From: Eudorina sp. 2006-703-Eu-15
Taxonomy: Eukaryota > Chlorophyta > Chlorophyceae > Chlamydomonadales > Volvocaceae
Direction: 5' to 3'
Length of the DNA: 64,000 nt
Assembly: GCA_003117195.1 (NCBI GenBank)
Contig: BDSI01000098.1
Coordinates: 166,001-230,000, forward strand
In this document: positions 1 through 10,600 of the stretch, in pieces
Layout of the letters: each line of letters starts with the position of its first letter
How positions within the stretch are numbered: the stretch's first letter is position 1
Notes under the pieces: generated by a model
Databases searched by the model: none
What the model was told of the DNA's origin: nothing
Seen by the model: the letters and a program-made list of their open reading frames with translations, nothing else
Made by a program: the position numbers and the translations under genes

Positions 1-1150
1 ACCGGAACACGGAGGACGGAGGACGGAGGACAGAGCGTCCCTGCGTGCCTGTTGGTGCCAAACAGCTAGTCTGCGTGCTCCCGTGTCCCAACCAATCGAT
101 ATGCGCAAAAGCTACTGACTGTATGTAGAGTCAATCTATTCACCGTGTGCGCGTGATGAGAAATAGAGTGAGACAGCGTGAGACAGAGAGAGACAAACAA
201 CATAGAGATTTTCCTTATTACATTCGTTTTTAAGTGCAAAATAGCCTACGTACCTCGTATGAACTCGGCCACTGCGGTGGCGCGCGTTCAGCAGCGCAGG
301 GCTTGCCGGGAGCAGCAGCATACGCTGAGACCGCCAACAACAGCACCGCTGCCGCAACCTTCCTGATCATCTTCATAATTCGAGCCCTGCAGTGATAATA
401 TGATATGTCGCTGCTGGTCCTGAAAGCGCGTGGAAAAGCATGGGGACTAATCGAGCCCGAAATCAGCCAGTTTCCACTCTCTGACAAGGTGCAGTCTTCT
501 TACAGACACATATCGTATGAAGTTAATTTAAATACTGCATACGAAAACTGACCAACCTGCAACGAAGGCGCGTTGAGTCGTTCTGTCGCTACGAACAGCT
601 TAGATCACGACGATTATGGATGTAAACAAATATGCAAGGACAATTTCTAAAAACGTAGAATTCCTCTACTTCACAACTGTTTTCTCACAATACGTGGGCT
701 GGCTTACATGCTTCCGGGAATCTCATCGCTTCGTACAGCCAACTGGTGGGCGGCAAATCCCGGTAACACTTCTTGAAATGATGTTGGCAAAACAGATGAG
801 CTCTGTATACGAAACCTCTTTAATGGATTTCCAGATGCAACCGAGATATGTCTGGTGCATGTACGTTGCTGTCTCCGTCACTGGTGGTGATGACGATGAT
901 TCATCTAGTGATAACTCATTTGCTTGAATGCAATGACGCTGCATAAATGAAAATACCTAATAAAGCGAATTTTGCCAAGTATATGCGCTCATGCACGCAA
1001 TTTCAATTGTGCGCTGATTTTCGTCACACATTTATACATAAAGTCGCTATGCATGCACGGTAACCCAGTTACTGTGTCAATCAATTTACTCCGGCAAACT
1101 CGGTACATGTAAACATCTGCCTTCATAATAAATGATATGCAATGGTAAGA
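1..1150. repeat. Upstream/first-exon segment duplicated at 53985-55490
   Basis: This block is alignable by eye to 53985-55490. Both share the GGAACACGGAGGACGGA start, the exon-1 coding stretch, and further upstream the phrases ACAATACGTGGGCTGGCTTA and TGGTACATGTAAACA. It covers exon 1 and probably the promoter of gene 0. The small open frames inside (for example 616-927) show no recognisable protein and are not conserved between the copies. I see no clear TATA box that I would defend. Confidence 0.75.
254..376 (-). CDS. Gene 0: first exon of a secreted papain-family paralogue (partial, runs off left edge)
   Basis: The exon encodes a signal peptide starting MKMIRK (a second Met two codons later could also start) followed by a hydrophobic Val/Leu/Ala core, then a stretch ending PPQWPSSYE before a donor GAG|GTACG. 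The same exon, almost residue for residue, is exon 1 of gene 2 at 54219-54350. Its counterpart in gene 1 ends KPRWPEVFE at the same phase-0 donor. The remaining exons would lie left of base 1, so the product is inferred only from the paralogues: an N-terminal domain plus C1A peptidase, with or without lectin modules. The alanine run of gene 2 is shorter here. Confidence 0.75.
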
Positions 1151-2160
1151 GCATTACCCTGGCTTGTACGGCCTTGATTGCGCTTTATGATATCCACTTG
1201 CTTGCGCACCATAACAATCATCAGCAGTGCATGTATGTATGCATGGACCGCGCCGGAGCGTGGGGGGACCGTAGATAGCTTCGACGTCTATGTACCGGCG
1301 GCATGGAGTGGCACAGGGCGTCAATCAATGGGTGGACGTGGAATGGATGGGGCCATCCAGCTGGGTGCATCCATCCAAAATAAACACCACTCAACCTGGA
1401 CGGCGGTCTGGACCGCTCATCCAGGAGGCCTGGATGCCCCGCCCCCTTAACCTTTACACTTTCGATTGTGCGCAAGCTTGCCATCCATCCCATTCATCCA
1501 TTCATCCATCCCATCCCACCCATCCACCCAAACACGACAGAAAAAACATTCGCTGATGAACGGTAACTAGCCGATGGATGGGCGGAACAGCCCCGCCCCA
1601 CCTCCCCCTGGGCACTTGGATGGATGGGCAGACCAGCCCCCCTTCCCATCTGACACTTGGATTGATGGATGGGCGGGATAGCCCTCCATCCCCTCGCTCG
1701 GCCTAAGATGAATTGATGGGCGGAACAGCCCCCCCCCTTCCCCGTCGCTGGGCACTTGGATGGATGAATGGGCGGAACAGCTCACCTCCCTCGCTGCGGA
1801 GACTTGAATGGGATGGATGGATGGCCCGCTCGGTGAAGAACTTCGGCATCTGTGCCTGACGTGACGGACCTCTACCCCATCCACCTGCCGCCCGAAATCC
1901 TTCAAACCCAACTCACACGCACGCACGCGCGCACGCACGCACATACCCTGGTTCGTGCTACCAGACCCTTGCTAAGCCCACTAAGCAACGACCTCCCGCC
2001 CCTTGCCTAAGCCCACAAACATGACACATACCTTAACAACCTCGATGCCTTTGCGAATGGCAAAGTTCAATCGCGTATTCAGTTCCGCACAACACTGGTG
2101 TGCAATTCTACATGTACCTTACACTGGTGTCCAGCCCTACATGTACCTGACCGCTCCCGA
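1150..2160. repeat. TGGATGG-rich minisatellite region
   Basis: From about 1330 to 1840 the sequence is built from ATCCATCC / GGATGGAT words. From 1570 it carries five or six degenerate units containing GATGGATGGGCGGAACAGCC, the reverse complement of the 46-bp minisatellite unit at 4555-5625. A short ACGC microsatellite sits near 1916-1944. The rest, to 2160, is unique-looking non-coding DNA. The open frames here follow from the repeat and are not genes. Confidence 0.7.
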
Positions 2161-2164
2161 AATG

Positions 2165-2340
2165 AATGAATGAATGAACGTTACAGCGGACCTAAAGGGA
2201 TCAACGGTGTATACCAGGGCAAGCCCCAGCGAGCGGGCCCCACCGACAAGGCGGCAAGACACCTCCACACCTCAACGCCGCAAACAAAAACACACCGGGC
2301 CATGACCCCACCCAGACAGACACCGAAGCAAGCAGAGGCG
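2165..2340. repeat. Dispersed repeat B, uninterrupted copy
   Basis: It begins with (GAAT)n followed by CGTTACAGCGGACC and continues through GTATACCAGGGCAAGCCCC to ACACCGAAGCAAGC. Inverted copies occur at 37130-37540, where a MITE has inserted, and at 44175-44265. Here the GACCCCAC at 2304-2311 is single and uninterrupted, so this copy shows the pre-insertion state of the site occupied in the other copy. Class is unknown; it has no coding capacity. Confidence 0.75.
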
Positions 2341-2599
2341 CACATCGGGGCAACACTACCAAAGGGATGGGCACAGCAGAGGGCGGAATCCCCAGAAGTG
2401 GATAAAGCCAAGCACAGGGAAGGTCGCTCGAAATGTCATCTGGATGGTGTACGTACCCAAACGACTGCATTCCCTGCCATCAATCCATACCCGGTCGCAT
2501 CGATGTGCGCCGATCTGACCCCTCCCGCAACGTCACGGTGCAGGACGGGGGTGCATGGGCGGGGCGCAGGGCGGGGTGCATGGGCGGGGACGGGTGCAT

Positions 2600-2676
2600 A
2601 GGCGAGGTGTAAGCAGGGCGCGCGCAGGGCGGCGGGGTTCAGGGTGAGTTACACTTGCGGAGCTGAGGGCGGGAGG
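2600..2676. repeat. GC-rich GGGTGCA-type spacer
   Basis: A run of imperfect GGGCGGGGTGCA words, repeated again at 3060-3240 after the MITE-like element. Non-coding. Confidence 0.5.
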
Positions 2677-3065
2677 CAGTGTGATCTTATCATTTGGTGT
2701 ATCTAAAGCCAGAGATACGCCTGGTGTAGTAATGCTGAAAGTATCTGTCTATGGAGAGATATTCCCGGCTGGAATCGGCTCCAAGTATCTACTGAGATGC
2801 GTTCACCCGGGTACTCTAACTGGTGTGACCACCTTGAACGGAACTATTGGCCCTAAGAAACCTCTGATCAAAGCTTTACCCGGAGGGATTCGACCCTGAG
2901 CGGGAACTATCTGGCCGCCCCTACGTATCTGTCAATGGGGAGACGTCATGCCCCCGATCGGGCATCAAAGTATCTTATTCGTAAATTTCTCAAGAGGATA
3001 AAGTATCTAACAATTGCCCCAATTTTCGGCCGAATATACATTTATATCGTAAGATAGCTACCCTG
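2677..3065. mobile_element. hAT-type MITE family, copy 1 (degenerate)
   Basis: The right end reads AAGATAGCTACCCTG, one base from the family terminal repeat TAAGATAGCCACCCTG. The left end, CAGTGTGATCTTATCATTT, is a decayed version of CAGGGTGGCTATCTTATTTT. Internal words GATACGCCTGGTG, GAAAGTATCTGTCTATGG and TTCGGCCGAATATA recur in the other copies (16975-17190, 37165-37400, 40789-41189). No coding capacity and no clear target duplication, so this is an old copy. Confidence 0.65.
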
Positions 3066-3289
3066 GTCAGGGAGGGGTGCTGGATGGAGCGGGTCGCAGG
3101 GAGGGGTGCAGGATAAATGGCGGGGGTTGCAGGGAGGGGTGCAGGATGGCGGGGGGCGGCGCAGGGAGGGGTGCAATATGGATGGGGTAGATGGGGGCGC
3201 AGGGCGGGGTGCAGGGCTGCACGCAGGGCTGGGCTTAGGGCGGGAAAGAAAAGAAAAAAAGTAAGAAAGGAAGAAAGAAGGATTACTCC

Positions 3290-4440
3290 TGGACCGCTGA
3301 TAAGCCCAAGCGTGTGTCAAGGGGACCACCAATTTAGGGTTGGAAAAGTTGGTTGGTCACCAGTACTTTGTTTACGCAGGTATCCGCCTGCGGCCCCTAT
3401 CCGCCGTGTTACCAGGCCCCCGAAACCATTACGTGGTATGTGGCCGGGCCCCTTGGCCCGACCCGCTTCGTTGATCAAGCGCGTCATGACGCGCACATCT
3501 CGGGCTATCCCTTTAACCGTGCGTGGCACAGGGCCACTTATGTTACACCCGGGGGGGGGGGACTCGGACCCGACTGAAGAGCCGGGCGCGGCTGTCCAAG
3601 CGGGACTCCCCAATTCTCAACCAATTTGTCCGGATGGAATTTGCAACCTCATGCTTACGGACGCGATGCCGTACGTAGGGAATGGCCAAGTTCGGTGGAT
3701 TTAGGGCGGGATGTACGCATGGCGGAGTTGCTGCTAGATGCTGTGGTCCTGTAAGACGGCGCGGCAAAAGGCTTCTCGAGATGCTGTGCAGGGTCAATAC
3801 ATATATAATTGCAGGGACCGCGGCGTGTTACAGGTCCCGTTATTTGAAGGCCTCCGTCCGTTGTCAGAGGCAGGGCTTCTTCAATTGGCGGCTACGGGAC
3901 GGATGGAAAGACGGATGTACCACTCAGCCGCCGGCTTCCTAAGGCTACCGCGCGCTGCCTGCTTCTAGCTGGCTCCTTGCTTAATTGTTGTTCGTTGCCA
4001 TGTCAGATCACGGCATCCGTTCCCCGCAGGCATCATCTGCCGGACGAGGGCCAGTCCCGCCCGCACCGCACAGCAGTCTCGCTCCCCCGCGCGCCCAACG
4101 CTGTATGTCCCGTAGCCCGATGTCACGCGGACGGCCGCCGAAGGCTGCCAGGTGGACCACTTTCTTATGTAACCGTTACAAGATGGACCCGTATCCCGAC
4201 CGGGTGTTCCAACGGGACCAAGCAGATAGCTCGTAGGCGCCTCATCTCATCAACCCCTACCAAGGGCGGCTGCGCACCCATGCATCCTCCATCACCCCGG
4301 GGGGGGGGGGTTCATGCAGCCATACCGGCCAACACACCAGGTGACCAGCACGCCAGGATTGCCTCTCCTGGAAACCGCGCCGGACTGCCGAAGGGGATGT
4401 CTTCATTACTGAGCTCTTAGGTAGTCGCCAGAATTATAGG
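3290..4440. repeat. Dispersed repeat C (non-coding, shared with 43960-44010, 46230-46500 and 50540-50580)
   Basis: The phrases GGACCGCTGATAAG...CGTGTGTCAAGGG and GACTGAAGAGCC...GGGACTCC recur in altered form at 46260-46430. GGCTTCTCGAGATGCTG (3770-3786) recurs at about 50550 and, inverted, at about 43980. Poly-G tracts lie near 3550 and 4303. No protein can be supported. It looks like fragments of an old transposon. Confidence 0.5.
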
Positions 4441-4554
4441 TAACGTGCATGTCACCGTAGCTTCATGCGACATGAAGCGTGTAGCGAAATGCATGAAAGC
4501 GGAGGGAGGTTCGGATTCGTGTCTATCTGTGAGTGAGTCCGCCCATCAATCTAT

Positions 4555-5625
4555 CCATCCATCCCACCCAAGTGCCCAGGTAGCCCAGGGTGAGATGGGC
4601 TGTTCCGCCCATCCATCACATTCAAGTGTCTGGAGGGGGAGGGGGGCTGTTCCGCCCATCCATCCCCCCGTCCAAGTCCCCGGGGAGGAGGGGGTTGCTG
4701 TTCCGGCCATCCATCCTATCGAAATGCGCGAGGGGGAGGGGGGCTGTTCCGGCCATCCATCCCATCCAAGTGGTCGAGGGGGAGGGGGGCTGTTCCGGCC
4801 ATCCATCCTATTCATCTGCGCGAGGGGGAAGAGGGCTGTTCCGGCAATCCATCCCATCCAAGTGCGCGAGGGGGAGGGGGGCTGTTCCGGCAATCCATCC
4901 CATCCAAGTGCGCGAGGGGGAGGGGGGCTGTTCCGCAAATCCATCCTATCCAAGTGCGCGAGGGGGAGGGGGGCTGTTCCGGCCATCCATCCTATCCAAG
5001 TGCGCGAGGGGGAGGGGGGCTGTTCCGGCCATCCATCCTATCGAAATGCGCGAGGGGGAGGGGGGCTGTTCCGGCAATCCATCCCATCCAAGTGCTCGAG
5101 GTGGGTGGGGGGGGGCTGTTCCGGCCATCCATCCTATCGAAGTGCGCGAGGGGGAGGGAGGCTGTTCCGGCTGTCCATCCTATCCAAGTGCGCGAGGGGG
5201 AGGGGGGCTGTTCCGGCCATCCATCCTATCCATCTGCGCGAGGGGGAGGGGGGCTGTTCCGGCAATCCATCCCATCCAAGTGCTCGAGCGGGAGGGGGGC
5301 TGTTCCGCCAATCCATCCTATCCAAGTGCGCGAGGGGGAGGGGGGCTGTTCCGGCCATCCATCCTATCGAAGTGCTTGAGGGGGAGGGAGGCTGTTCCGC
5401 CAATCCATCCCATCCAAGTGCTCGAGGTGGGTGGGGGGGGGCTGTTCCGGCCATCCAACCTATCGAAATGCGCGAGGGGGAGGGGGGCTTTTTCGGCCAT
5501 CCATCCTATCCAAGTGCGCGAGGTGGAGGGGGGCTGTTCCGGCCATCCATCCTATCCAAGTGCGCGAGGGGGAGGGGGCTGTTCGTTCCGGCCATCCATC
5601 CATGCATCCATCCATCCATTCATTC
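4555..5625. repeat. 46-bp minisatellite, about 22 units
   Basis: Tandem units of about 46 bp. Each has an AAGTGCGCGAGGGGGAGGGG half followed by a GGCTGTTCCGGCCATCCATC half. Because 46 is not a multiple of three and the unit lacks stops, open frames hundreds of codons long arise in several frames and on both strands. They are artefacts. The G-rich strand has repeated GGGGGAGGGGGG runs that could form quadruplexes. Inverted relatives lie at 1570-1840. Confidence 0.9.
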
Positions 5626-5639
5626 ACGATCGGACATAG

Positions 5640-6396
5640 CCGTCGAAGCTACGGTCCCCCCACGCTCCGGCGCGGTTGTTTTCTCCCCGCCTCGTTGCTT
5701 GAGGTCACGATCGCGACGTATTGAGCGGTAACGGACCCGTTGCCCGGTGCCAATTAAATTGCAGCTTATTTTTAAGTGTTAAGCGTATCGATCATAGTCA
5801 CTGTTACTGGCCATTCTATCGTTTTTTTACGGAGTGCGTCGCCGCTCCTTGTTCACACTTTGTACATATCTCATACGTCACACACACTTTATTTCTAGGA
5901 AAAACAACAAATCTGGTTTTAATTTACGGAATAAAATATTTTCATGCACACTTCATTTCTTCTTATCGGTTTATTGTGCAACACGCATAGTAGGTTGACC
6001 AATTTGTACAGTCATTGTGCTCACTCTATGTCACACCTCGTTTCTTACGCGTATTCGCGAACATATTACCGTGATGGTTGAATTGGAACTTTTTCAGCTG
6101 CCTATGTTAACCCTTCATCGTACCCAGTTCACATTTGGGTTACACAATACCGTACAACACAGGTGTTACTATAAATAACGCTACAATAATGGCATGGGCC
6201 CATGCGCTATTGCTACTGATGCCCTCTGACTTCCTTGACATTTGAAATACTTCTTTAAACGTTGGTGTTGCTTCAATTATCGTGCTACTTCATTCGGCTG
6301 TGGTTGGGAGTCCTCTCACCTGCAGTTCATAGGGTGCCGAACTGCGCCGTGCGTCTACCTAATAAGTGTCATACAGGGCAAACAAGTAAATCAACG
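5640..6396. other. Gene 1 upstream region, nothing definite
   Basis: AT-richer DNA between the minisatellite and the gene 1 start codon. It presumably holds the gene 1 promoter and 5' leader. It has no resemblance to the upstream block shared by gene 0 and gene 2, and no repeat or gene that I can support. Confidence 0.4.
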
Positions 6397-9300
6397 ATGG
6401 GTACACGAGGTGCAGCACAAGTAGTGCTGCTGCTCCTCGTGTTCATGGGCGCAACTATAATGTCGGCAACGGCCCTTGTTAACATCGAGCCGAAGAAATC
6501 AAGCATAACTTGCCAGAAGCCCCGATGGCCCGAGGTCTTTGAGGTACGGCTGATGTATGGGATTAATGGGATGATAATAATGAGCTTCCGACGCGACTTT
6601 CCGTGGCTCGTTGTTACGTATTAACAAGGACGGACATTCAATAGCTAACTACGATACCTACATGGCCTGCTGAAGAATACAAACATATTCCCGCATATCG
6701 GGTGCCGGCGGACCGGGCGCCGTACACGCTCGTCCACCTCTGCGACCTAAGGCGGACGCTCCGGCGGACTCGCGTGTTGCGACCTGGTGTCGAGCCCGTT
6801 TCGGCACCAGGCTTCGCCCCTCGTGTTTGCAAACACCTTAGGAGCGTTTGTTAGGTCGCGGGACACGGCCTGCGTGCGGGCTTATCGAGTTGGAGCTATC
6901 GTACGGGAGGCGCCTGGGTCACCCGACATGTTGCAAATTCATGGAATAAAGCAGGGAACAAGTTTTATATGGTGCCCGCTGCTGATCCTGTAAGAGCAGC
7001 GCGCGGATACGTTCTGCTTTTGCCGAGTGAATGTCCTACAGCGAAACGGTCCACATAAACGGAGATTAAACGCTATACAATAATACGTTATTTAGCAAAC
7101 ATCGTGTTATTTAGTTGACGCAAGTCAAAGCTGCTGCTGGCCGCCGTTAACGTCTCAACGTTGAGCCATCGCGCGCGGGTTCCAACCAGCGCGGCTATGC
7201 ATGCTAGCTAGCGCTCCTGCTGCTACCTACGTAGCTATCTAGCTAGATAGTTCGCATGGTACTACCAGCACACGCATGCATACACCTGCCCAATATGCGC
7301 TGCACTGTTCACCATCCTTGAGGTCCGTCTCTGCATGTACGTATATATTGCGTGGAACCCTGCCCATGTGAATGAACCAGGTCGTTGTCGAATTCGATTA
7401 TGGATCACCATCTGCCCAACAGCCCGAAGGCCTGAAGTAAGCAAGCTCTTGGTGACACGGTGGTGTATGCGTACGATATATGTATGCGCATAATAAGCTG
7501 TAGCGAGTTATAAGTTGCATCCCTCTATTATTTACATCTATCTAATTGGACTCACTGTCGCCGCCTGTTTGTGTTCGAAGCTGTGACGAGAGCAAGCAAT
7601 GGGACCTACCTGTGCTCATAATGACTAGCTATAGATAGATAGACGTGCGGGTGCCTATGCCGACTAAATATCGGGCCCCCCTGCTGAACACTCGCACATC
7701 AGAGGGTTTCTTTTATCGTGCTCATTTGCCCTGCACGTGTTTCATCTGCTGTGAACAACACGTAGAGCAAAGGTCCACGTCTGGCACGATCGTGGTATTA
7801 GGGTACGGTTTTCTACGAAGTCAGCGGACATCGTGATTGACCGCCTGAAGGTATGGTTGGCTTGCATTAACAGACGCAGGCGTGCATGCACGTTTAGTAT
7901 ATCAATAATGTCCAGCATGTTTATCACTATTTTATAATTTGCAGTAGTGTGGTGAGGTGGCCTACGGCTGTAACCAATTATCCACGGGGTCCACTGTAAC
8001 ATACTGCATAGTATGTATAAATTATAGTGATGCCAATAGACGAATAAAGAAAAGTGTATGCAGATAGGTATTACACACGCATGCCATGGTTCCATGTCCT
8101 CGTTGATATTTGCCTTGCATATATACACGTGTACATACGTAAGGATGTGCGTGTGAGGCTGTCGCACTGAACGAACACATTAGGTAGCTTCATACGGACG
8201 ACGTCCGAGATGTTGGTGTGAGCAGGCCATCCAGTCCAGGTGGAAGAAACGGACATATTGCATGCAATTGGCTGCTGAACAAGCACTCCAGCTGCCCTGA
8301 GCCTGTGGACACATTGACGCTTGACATTCCTCCAGAACGCTTCCTGGATCGTCCAACCTGTGATCAACTTAACGACCTGTATGGTTCAGTCGGGTGGCGA
8401 ACTCTTGGTAAGCGACCTGCGTGTGGCTCGGAAGGCCAGTCAGAACGTGCATGTAGGAGACGCGGCATTAACTATCATGACCAACTACCGACGTACACTA
8501 GTGTTGCCCTGAACAAGCTATGCGGTGTGCCATCATTTCTGTGCATTCCGTTGTGTGTGAATCTGTGCTACACGCAGGTCAAGTATTTGTTGTTAATTTG
8601 GGTTAGGGTGCCACGCCACGCCATCTACCAATTACTACTATTGTAAAATTCAATACTGTATAAAGCGACCCTCCCTCCTGCTGTTGTAGTCTCCACTCAT
8701 CCCGCCGAGCACAGTCCTCCCGAATATCGCTGGGGGATGGGTACGAGCCGGATCAGCGCTTGTTGACGGCGAAGAGGCTTGTGTATGGCAGGTCGGTGTT
8801 GTGTTAAGTTAGAACTTCCTCGCTCGAGTATACATGGGAGACCCCGAAATCTTATCATATGACCATCCTCTGCACAATACCTGAAATGAATGACTTGCGT
8901 TCCTCAGTCCGTTCTGCTTAGGAACTCCCACGTACTATTGATATTAGTTAATGTCTAAACAGTTTGAAGTATTCCGCCCCCGTTATGGTGCTTCCTTTAT
9001 AGGCCGCCGATGAGTAACATACCCGTACTGACGCTAATTGTTTGCGCAAAAATATTAATCATCGCAAAGTGCGAAACAATATTATAAGGGTACCTTGCAA
9101 AAAATTAAAAATATCCCGAAAATCCCCCCTGAGCCTCGCAAACTTTTCTCGCAAAACTTTAATAACTATATCAGCCATTGCATGGTGGATGGGGACCGGG
9201 GCTGTGGAGGTTGTGACAGGTCGGGGCATGTCGGGCTAGTCGGCGAGGAGAGGCGGCGACGATCAGTGCGCCGACCCGTCTCAGCCACGGGGCCGCGGCA

Positions 9301-10600
9301 GGCGGGCAGAAAGATCGGCACAGGAAGAGGGCGGGCCGCTGCACGGGGCGAGGAACGGAGGATGGCTGCTGCGCGCTTCACTGACGCTGGACTGAACGAT
9401 GCGAGTTCGCAAACTTTTATTTAAAGCGCTCGAGGTCGCAAACTTTAAACGTTTCTGAAAAACCTCCCACCGATGCCTCGCAAATAATTAGCGTCGCATA
9501 TATGAAAACCTGACTATTTCGGGCCTCGCAAATAATTGGCGTCGCAAATAATTAGCTTCAGTACGGTATAAGCACTGTACTTCGCCTACTAGACCACGTA
9601 CAGCATAGAAGGATCGAGCACATGCAATGTCCGCCATGCAACTAATAACCTAAGACATGATTTCCCCACGACAGGCTAAGGGGCTTTCAGGAAGCTTCAT
9701 GTACACAGCCGCCAAGAATGGCCGTCCATTGCGTCAGATTTGTAAGTACTAAAATATATTATTCAAAGGAATCTCGTTGCAAAGCTTTATGTCCGTGCAA
9801 TTCGTTGACCCAACGCTGACGGGCTTTAACTGAGTTGTTCGTTATACTATGTTTATGATATATAATAATAATATATATTATAAATTTTATGTTATACTTA
9901 TATTTTCTTATTATGTTATATTATATAAATTAAAATTTTATCTATGTCAAATTTGTTTGGTGTTGGTGTTGGTGTTGATGTTGGTATTAGTGTTGGTGTT
10001 GGTATTAGTGTTGGTATTGGGTTCCACGCTCTTTGTGGAGGCATGACTTCATCCTATGTATGCTCTTTGCAGGGACAACTACTGGTCAACAATCCTTGAT
10101 CACATACCAACGGTGGAAGCCTGGTCGTGTACGTGACGATGTCTTTGACCGGCCCAAAGAATGCGCCAATGGAAATCAGGTTAATATCCCTGGCTACGCG
10201 AACCACTCCGACGTCGGACTCATCAACTTGCAGCCGCTGTCCGACTGGATTGGGAACAACATCATTCAGGGAAAGCTATCATCCGTTTCCAGCGCCTACG
10301 ACTCCGTTATGAACACGATCAACCCTATCATGGCTGACATAAATTATTATGCGTATCCAACCGTCTTCCAAGGGAGCTCCATTGGTGATCAAATTGGAAA
10401 TTTAGCTCTTGATTCTGTATTCTCGTCCACCATCCCGACGACTGCGATCACATCATATATATTGGACCCACTCGACAACTTCCTCAATTCATTTCAGAGC
10501 CTGGACAGTTTCGCCAACATGGTCTTCACTACTTGGGCCAATGATTTGTTTCCTCTAGCCGGTGCAATCATGCATTTGTTTCACTTCTGCCTATTCGACT
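6397..10600 (+). CDS. Gene 1 exons 1-6: signal peptide and N-terminal domain
   Basis: Exon 1 starts MGTRGAAQ, has a hydrophobic core (VVLLLLVFMGA) and ends KPRWPEVFE. Exons 2 (56 nt) and 3 (85 nt, with KVHVWHDRG) have exactly the lengths of gene 2 exons 2 and 3 (the latter with YHIWFDNW). Exon 4 has NASWIVQPV, matching NTTWSVQPV in gene 2. Exon 5 has a GSFMYT segment where gene 2 has LPPLTDWRYAG. Exon 6 carries TYQRWKPGRVRDDVFDRP...C, matching TEYTDWVPGPVDDLAFNWPPSC. This layout resembles the domain that precedes papain in protist peptidases of the counting-factor-associated protein D type (from memory of the family). Exon 6 continues with about 130 residues rich in Ile, Leu, Asn and Ser of unknown fold. 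Confidence 0.75.

Noticed and set aside
616..927. 103-codon open frame upstream of gene 0
   Set aside because: Frame is not kept in the duplicated copy near 54550-54850, so it is unlikely to be coding.
4555..5625. CRISPR-like array
   Set aside because: Units are contiguous without spacers and the DNA is eukaryotic.
4445..5731. 428-codon open frame and several long overlapping frames
   Set aside because: Produced by a stop-free 46-bp tandem repeat read in successive frames; no non-repeat domain.
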